Assembly: GCF_031585635.1 (NCBI RefSeq)
Contig: NZ_CP134195.1
Location: 1,116,001 to 1,180,000, forward strand
Direction: 5' to 3'
Source: Paraburkholderia sp. FT54
GTDB taxonomy: Bacteria; Pseudomonadota; Gammaproteobacteria; Burkholderiales; Burkholderiaceae
DNA: 64,000 bases
Shown here piece after piece: positions 59,244 through 64,000 of the stretch. The stretch's first letter is position 1. The number at the start of each line of letters is the position of its first letter. Under the pieces are notes generated by a model that saw only the letters and a list, made by a program, of their open reading frames with translations, was not told the DNA's origin and made no database searches. Both the position numbers and the translations under genes were made by a program.

Positions 59244-61307
59244 TCACGAACAGAATTTCCCCAGCAGGCTCATCTGCGCGTTGCGCGAGGACTTGCCCGG
59301 CCGACGGCGTCGATAATGGCCGTCGCTTTGCATCAGCCATGCGGACTGATTGTCGCCGAGAAATGCCGACAGACCTTCGGCGATCACGCGCCGCTTCAAA
59401 CGGCGGTTGTTGACCGGGAACGCCACTTCGACGCGCCGGAAGAAATTGCGGTCCATCCAGTCGGCACTCGACAGATAGACCTGCTCCTTGCCGCCGTCAT
59501 AGAAGTAGAAGATGCGATGGTGTTCGAGAAAGCGCCCGACGATGGAGCGCACGGTGATGTTCTCCGAAAGCCCCGCGACACCCGGCTGCAGCGAACACAC
59601 GCCGCGCACGATCAGATCGATTTTCACGCCGGCCTTCGCGGCTTCATACAACTCGGCGATCACCGTGGGTTCGAGCAGCGCGTTCATTTTCGCGACGATG
59701 CGCGCTTTCTTGCCGGCGCGCGCATGTTCGGCTTCGGCGCGAATCGCATCGACGAGTTTCGGATGCAGCGTGAACGGCGATTGCCACAACTCGTGCAGTT
59801 TCAGTTCTCCGCCGATGCCGGTCAACTGCTGGAACACATGATGTACGTCTTCGCAGATTTTCTGATCCGCCGTCATCAGGCCGAAGTCGGTGTAAAGACG
59901 CGCCGTGCGCGGATGGTAGTTGCCGGTGCCTAGGTGCACATAGCGCTTGAGCGTGGTCTTGCCGCCGACCGACACGCGCCGCACGATCAGCATCATCTTC
60001 GCGTGGCACTTATGGCCCACCACGCCGTACACCACGTGCGCGCCCACCGCTTCGAGCTGCGAGGCCCAGTTGATGTTGGTTTCTTCATCGAAGCGGGCGA
60101 GCAGTTCGACCACCACCGTGACTTCCTTGCCGTTGCGCGCGGCCTGCATCAACGCGTCCATCAGTGGCGAATCGGTGCCGGTGCGATAGATGGTCTGCTT
60201 GATGGCCACGACGTTGGGATCTTTGGCCGCCTGCAACAGCAGTTCGAGCACCGGCTGAAAGCTCTCGTACGGATGATGCAGCAGCACGTCGCCCTGGTCG
60301 ATCACGTCGAACATGTTGGCGCTGTTGGCGATCTGCTGCGGAATCGCGGGAATGTGCGGCACGAACTTCAGATCGGGGCGGTCCACCATCTCCGGCAATT
60401 GCATCAGCCGCACCAGATTCACGGGGCCGTCTACGTAATAGCAATCTTTGTTGGAGAGACCGCTTTCGTCGAGCAGGCGCCGCACGACATGGGTGGGCGT
60501 TTCCGCCGACACTTCGAGCCGCACCGCGTTGCCCAGATGCCGCGCCGGCAATTCGCCCTGCAACGCGACACGCAGGTTGGTGATTTCATCTTCGTCGACG
60601 AACAGTTCGCTATTGCGCGTGATGCGGAACTGATTGCAACTGCGTACCACGAGGTTCGGAAACAGCTCGCCGACAAAGCGTTGCAATAGCGAGCTCAGCA
60701 GCACGAAGCCATGCGGATAGCCCGACAGGTCTTGCGGCATGCGCACGAGCCGCGGCAGCGCGCGCGGCGCCTGCACGATGCCCATCATCGCCTGGCGGCC
60801 GAACGCGTCCTTGCCTTCCAGTTCGACGACGAAGTTCAGGCTCTTGTTGAGCACGCGTGGAAACGGATGGGCCGGATCGAGGCCGATCGGCGTGAGCACC
60901 GGCAGGAGTTCGTCGAAGAAGTAGTTGCGCGCCCATTCGGTCTGCGCTTCGTTCCATGCTTCGGTGCCGTGAAAATAGATGCCTTCTGCTTCGAGCGCGG
61001 TGAGCACCGTGTCGTGCAGCATGGTGTATTGGCGGTGCACGAGCTTCTGTGCGCGCTCGACCACGAGGTCGTACACGTGCTGCAGCGACATGCCGTCCGG
61101 CGACAGCGCGCCGGGGTTGTCGCGCATCTGTTCCTGCAGTCCAGCCATGCGGACCTCGAAGAATTCATCGAGATTGCTACTGGTGATGCAGATGAAACGC
61201 AGGCGTTCGAGCAAAGGGACGGCTGGGTCGGCAGCTTGCGCCAACACACGCTCGTTGAAACCCAGGATGCCCAGCTCGCGATTCAATAAGGGGTAGCGGA
61301 TGGACAT
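59244..61307 (-). CDS. ppk: Polyphosphate kinase 1
   Basis: The 687-residue enzyme has standard PPK1 length. It polymerises the gamma-phosphate of ATP into polyphosphate. Recognisable are RYPLLNRELGILGFNERVL, ITSSNLDEFFEVR, the active-site His near 463 in HLGTGNYHPRTARLYTDFGL, and the terminal phosphate-binding domain with YLSSADWMDRNFFRRVEVAFPV. The start at 61307 opens MSIRYPLLNRE; the open frame upstream is not coding. It is divergent from ppx and converges with phoR. A Pho-box-like repeat lies 53-81 nt upstream of its ATG. Confidence 0.97.
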   Translation of the reverse strand: MSIRYPLLNRELGILGFNERVLAQAADPAVPLLERLRFICITSSNLDEFFEVRMAGLQEQMRDNPGALSPDGMSLQHVYDLVVERAQKLVHRQYTMLHDTVLTALEAEGIYFHGTEAWNEAQTEWARNYFFDELLPVLTPIGLDPAHPFPRVLNKSLNFVVELEGKDAFGRQAMMGIVQAPRALPRLVRMPQDLSGYPHGFVLLSSLLQRFVGELFPNLVVRSCNQFRITRNSELFVDEDEITNLRVALQGELPARHLGNAVRLEVSAETPTHVVRRLLDESGLSNKDCYYVDGPVNLVRLMQLPEMVDRPDLKFVPHIPAIPQQIANSANMFDVIDQGDVLLHHPYESFQPVLELLLQAAKDPNVVAIKQTIYRTGTDSPLMDALMQAARNGKEVTVVVELLARFDEETNINWASQLEAVGAHVVYGVVGHKCHAKMMLIVRRVSVGGKTTLKRYVHLGTGNYHPRTARLYTDFGLMTADQKICEDVHHVFQQLTGIGGELKLHELWQSPFTLHPKLVDAIRAEAEHARAGKKARIVAKMNALLEPTVIAELYEAAKAGVKIDLIVRGVCSLQPGVAGLSENITVRSIVGRFLEHHRIFYFYDGGKEQVYLSSADWMDRNFFRRVEVAFPVNNRRLKRRVIAEGLSAFLGDNQSAWLMQSDGHYRRRRPGKSSRNAQMSLLGKFCS

Positions 61308-61619
61308 CGGCAGCGAGAATGGAATGTCAGGAAGAGAGGCAAAAAGACGCTCGGAAATTCTCACAGTATGATGACGTTGTTGTGACACATTTGATTTTAT
61401 TCTACGCCGTAATCGCCACGTGTCGTCAATATGACGCAGTCTGTATGGGACCATGGGGCACGCCCATTACTGCGAGGTGACATCGTGAGGCCCGGTACGC
61501 TTAGAATGGCGTCTTTGAACAGCGCGGCCGGCCATAAGGCGCCCAAGGCGCCAGGTGGATACGCGGCGCCCTTCGCATCCAACGCTGCCGCGCTCGCGCG
61601 CATGGAGCACGCTTACCCG
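61308..61619. other. Divergent ppk-ppx control region
   Basis: This 312-nt region holds the ppk Pho-box candidate and a possible ppx promoter (GTGACA to TAGAAT with a long 19-nt spacer, ending near 61507). If ppx translation starts at an upstream in-frame ATG (61431, 61506 or 61602), the region is shorter. Confidence 0.5.
61360..61388 (-). promoter_or_regulatory. Pho-box-like repeat upstream of ppk
   Basis: Reading the minus strand: GTGTCAC (61388-61382), AACA, ACGTCAT (61377-61371), CATA, CTGTGAG (61366-61360). The three 7-mers are spaced by exactly 4 nt and resemble CTGTCAT. Confidence 0.6.
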
Positions 61620-63131
61620 ATGGTCAATACTCCGCAACTCCTCGCTGCCGTCGATCTCGGCTCGAACAGCTTCCGGCTGATCGTGGGCCGCGTTGAGGAA
61701 ACCGACGCGGGCAGCCAGATTTATCAGGTCGACGCGTTGCGCGAGCCGGTGCGTCTTGCCGCCGGTCTGTCGCGCGACAAGATGCTCGACCGCGCTTCGC
61801 AGGTGCGCGGCTGGGACGCGCTCAAGCGTTTCGGCGAGCGGCTTCGCGACTTCCATCCTGATCACGTTCGCGCGGTCGCCACCAATACGCTGCGCATCGC
61901 GAAGAATGCCGGCGAATTTCTCGGCGAGGCACAAGCCGCGCTCGGTTTCCCGATTGAAGTGATCGCCGGGCGTGAAGAAGCGCGCCTGATCTACGCGGGG
62001 GCAGCACACTCCGTGCCCGCCAGCCCGGGCAAACGGCTCGTGGTCGACATCGGCGGCGGCTCGACGGAATTCATCATCGGTTCGCATTACACGCCAATCA
62101 AGATGGAGAGCCTGTATATCGGCTGCGTGAGCCATAGCCGGGCGTTTTTCCCAGCCGGCAACGTCGACGACTACACCATGCGCCAGGCTGAACTCGCCGC
62201 GCGCCGCGAAATCCAGATCATTTCCGCCGAGTACAAGAAAACCGGCTGGGAGCAGGCGATCGGCTCATCGGGCACCGCGCGTGCGCTGGCCGAACTGGTC
62301 GAGGCGAACGGCTTCAACGACGCGGGCGTCACGCACGGCATCTCGCGCGGTGGGCTCGAACGGCTCAAGCGCGTGCTGATCAAGGCGGAGAACGTCAATC
62401 GGCTGAAGCTCGTCGCGTTGAAGAGCGATCGCATTCCAGTGCTGGCCGGCGGTCTGTCGATCATGATCGCGGTGTTCGACGAACTGGGCGTCGATTACGT
62501 CGATACCACGGACGGCGCGCTGCGCCTCGGCGTGCTGTATGACCTGCTGGGCCGTTCGCAGCACGAGGACATGCGCACGGTGACGGCGGAAGGCTTCATG
62601 CGCCGCTATGGCGTGGATCGCGCGCAGGCGGGGCGCATCGGCGAACTCGCGGTGCGCTTCTACGACCAGTTCGCAGAACCCGACGAAGAACGCCGCGTGG
62701 AAAACCGCATGTTCCTCGGCTGGGCGGCGGCGCTGCATGAAATCGGTCTGTCGATCTCGCACAGCGCTTATCACAAGCATTCGGCCTACATCGCGAGCAA
62801 CGCGGACATGCCGGGCTTTTCGCGCACCGACCAGGCACGGCTCGCCGCGCTCGTGCTCGGTCACGCGGGCAAACTCGGCAAGCTGTCGCAAACGCGCGAA
62901 GTGGAGTGGCCGCTGTTGTTCTGTCTGCGACTCGCCGCGCTGTTGTGCCGTCGGCGTGCGGACGTCGGCTTGCCGGGCATTGCGGTGACGCAGGTCAATG
63001 GCGGTTACGAGGTGCGCTTGCCGAACGAGTGGGTGGCCAACAATCCGCTGACCGACTACAGCCTGATTCAGGAGGCCGCGGAGTGGGAGAAGGTCGGCAT
63101 CCCGTATCGTGTGGTCTATACGGACGATTGA
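61620..63131 (+). CDS. ppx: Exopolyphosphatase
   Basis: The Ppx/GppA enzyme of about 503 residues releases phosphate from polyphosphate ends. The actin-like ATPase fold motifs are AAVDLGSNSFRLIVG at the N-terminus, VRAVATNTLRIAKNAGEFL, and VDIGGGSTEFIIG near 140. The C-terminal HD-like helical domain has HEIGLSISHSAYHKHSAYI. The start is uncertain. ATG at 61620 sits just before the conserved DLGSNSF strand, but earlier in-frame ATGs at 61602, 61506 and 61431 exist. It is divergent from ppk, so synthesis and breakdown of polyphosphate share a control region. Confidence 0.95.
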   Translation: MVNTPQLLAAVDLGSNSFRLIVGRVEETDAGSQIYQVDALREPVRLAAGLSRDKMLDRASQVRGWDALKRFGERLRDFHPDHVRAVATNTLRIAKNAGEFLGEAQAALGFPIEVIAGREEARLIYAGAAHSVPASPGKRLVVDIGGGSTEFIIGSHYTPIKMESLYIGCVSHSRAFFPAGNVDDYTMRQAELAARREIQIISAEYKKTGWEQAIGSSGTARALAELVEANGFNDAGVTHGISRGGLERLKRVLIKAENVNRLKLVALKSDRIPVLAGGLSIMIAVFDELGVDYVDTTDGALRLGVLYDLLGRSQHEDMRTVTAEGFMRRYGVDRAQAGRIGELAVRFYDQFAEPDEERRVENRMFLGWAAALHEIGLSISHSAYHKHSAYIASNADMPGFSRTDQARLAALVLGHAGKLGKLSQTREVEWPLLFCLRLAALLCRRRADVGLPGIAVTQVNGGYEVRLPNEWVANNPLTDYSLIQEAAEWEKVGIPYRVVYTDD

Positions 63132-63155
63132 AGCGTGCGCTTGGCGCAGGAATGA

Positions 63156-63186
63156 GAAAGCCCGGCATGTTGCCGGGCTTTTTTGT
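63156..63186 (+). terminator. Intrinsic terminator after ppx
   Basis: AAAGCCCGGCA pairs with TGCCGGGCTTT around TGT (about 63158-63182) and ends in a T-run. Confidence 0.85.
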
Positions 63187-63244
63187 GACCGTTTGTTTTT
63201 GCTTCGCCGACGCGCATCACAGCGCGTCACGCGAGCGAAGCCGT

Positions 63245-64000
63245 TCAGCGCGGCAACGCATCGCCGAGGAAGTGGCGAGCGTAGCGAGCATTGATATCGG
63301 ACAAGCGGAACAGCGTCAGAAAGTCCGCGGTATTGAAGTCGGGATCCCACGCCGGCGCGCCGCAAATTTTCGCGCCGAGACGCAGATAACCTTTCACCAG
63401 CGGCGGCGGTGCCACCTCGGCGCCCGTTTGCAATTCATCGACCGGCAGCGGCGTGTGCGCAAACGCGCGATATTCCGGCGCGGTCAGCGCGTTGTCGCGC
63501 AGCGAGCAATACAGATTCGCCGCGTAGTGGCCGCCGTCGACCATCGCGACGCTCGCGCAGCCGAGCATCGTCTCGTAGCCGTTGTGCTTCATGTAGGCGG
63601 CCAGGCCCGCCCACAGCGACATGATCACCGAGCCGCTGCGATAGTCGGGATGCACGCACGAGCGGCCCACTTCGACCATCTTGGCGCGCAGGTGCGTCAG
63701 ACGCGACACGTCGAATTCGCTTTCCGCATACAGGCGGCCGATACGCGCGGCCTGATGCGGCGGCAACGCGCGATACGTGCCGACCACTTTCAACGTGTCG
63801 AGATCGCGCACCAGCAGGTGATCGCAGTAGGCATCGAACGAATCGACGTCGAGACCCGCGGGGCCCGTCAGACGCGCGCCCATTTCGTCGGCGAACACGC
63901 GGTAGCGCAGACGCTGGGCTTCGCGCAGTTCCTCGTCGGTGCGCGCCCACGTGACCTGCAGGCGATGCTGGGCGGTGACCGTTTCCTCGGCGCGCGGCAG
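63245..64000 (-). CDS. OlsB/hemolysin-like GNAT acyltransferase, 5' truncated by window end
   Basis: The minus-strand frame is open to the window edge (upstream text LRYRVFADEMGARL crosses the GTG at 63898), so the N-terminus is missing. The visible about 251 residues match the COG3176 group, which includes ornithine-acyl-ACP N-acyltransferase (OlsB) and proteins annotated as putative hemolysins: LVRDLDTLKVVGTYRALPP, KMVEVGRSCVHPDYRSGSVI, then a late VPPPLVKGYLRLGAKICG-like segment. OlsB makes lyso-ornithine lipid, a membrane lipid made under phosphate limitation in several bacteria. Its place beside ppk-ppx is suggestive, but substrate identity is not shown. Confidence 0.8.
   Translation of the reverse strand: MPRAEETVTAQHRLQVTWARTDEELREAQRLRYRVFADEMGARLTGPAGLDVDSFDAYCDHLLVRDLDTLKVVGTYRALPPHQAARIGRLYAESEFDVSRLTHLRAKMVEVGRSCVHPDYRSGSVIMSLWAGLAAYMKHNGYETMLGCASVAMVDGGHYAANLYCSLRDNALTAPEYRAFAHTPLPVDELQTGAEVAPPPLVKGYLRLGAKICGAPAWDPDFNTADFLTLFRLSDINARYARHFLGDALPR

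Overview
This 64 kb window is a stretch of a high-GC, double-strand-coding bacterial chromosome. Gene content, gene order and protein sequences fit the Burkholderiaceae, most likely Paraburkholderia or a close relative. This is judged from recognised families (EF-P with Arg32 next to EarP, a mucD-lepA-lepB-rnc-era-recO-pdxJ-acpS run, glmM followed by pstSCAB-phoU-phoBR), not from any database search. No insertion sequence, prophage, CRISPR array, toxin-antitoxin pair or plasmid function was seen. The region reads as core genome.

Layout. 1-9672 (+): the downstream part of the envelope-stress cluster (5'-truncated mucD, a glutaredoxin-like protein, lepA, lepB, rnc, era, recO, pdxJ, acpS, nagZ), with several 4-nt start/stop overlaps. 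9775-14130 (-): a sigma-54-type response regulator, a CsbD-family protein, efp and its rhamnosyltransferase earP. 14399-20766 (+): uvrC, pgsA, a tRNA array Gly-Gly-Cys with a textbook promoter and terminator, a TraB/GumN protein, a GAF-GGDEF diguanylate cyclase and an ElaA-type acetyltransferase. 20828-22869 (-): a copper and cytochrome-oxidase assembly trio (CtaG, PCuAC, SCO). 23242-25507 (+): trehalose synthesis otsBA. 25604-33533: two large ABC exporters (-) flanking a GT4 glycosyltransferase and two small membrane proteins (+), then tRNA-Val (-). 33582-35711 (-): dnaQ, rnhA and a methyltransferase, divergent from gloB. 36679-39827 (+): mltD and an MFS transporter. 40272-50611 (+ except yhbY): carAB, greA, a DUF4149 protein, yhbY (-), rlmE, ftsH, folP, an order much like that around greA-ftsH-glmM in Escherichia coli. 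50640-63131: glmM, pstSCAB, phoU, phoB, phoR, then divergent ppk and ppx. The window ends inside an OlsB/hemolysin-like acyltransferase (-).

How the parts work together. The clearest functional unit is the phosphate block: high-affinity uptake (PstSCAB), signalling (PhoU, PhoR, PhoB) and polyphosphate storage and turnover (Ppk, Ppx). The DNA contains a double Pho-box in front of pstS, a 14-bp hairpin between pstS and pstC that could set the excess of binding protein over permease, and a Pho-box-like repeat in front of ppk, suggesting that PhoB links uptake to storage. A second unit is translation quality: EF-P, its modifying enzyme EarP, LepA, RNase III, Era, YhbY and RlmE.

I did not find a clearly new multi-gene system. 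The most worthwhile leads are regulatory: the ppk Pho-box, the pstS-pstC hairpin, the multi-tier hairpin between carB and greA, and a probable leaderless rnc transcript. At the protein level, RNase III, UvrC and YhbY carry unusual low-complexity additions.
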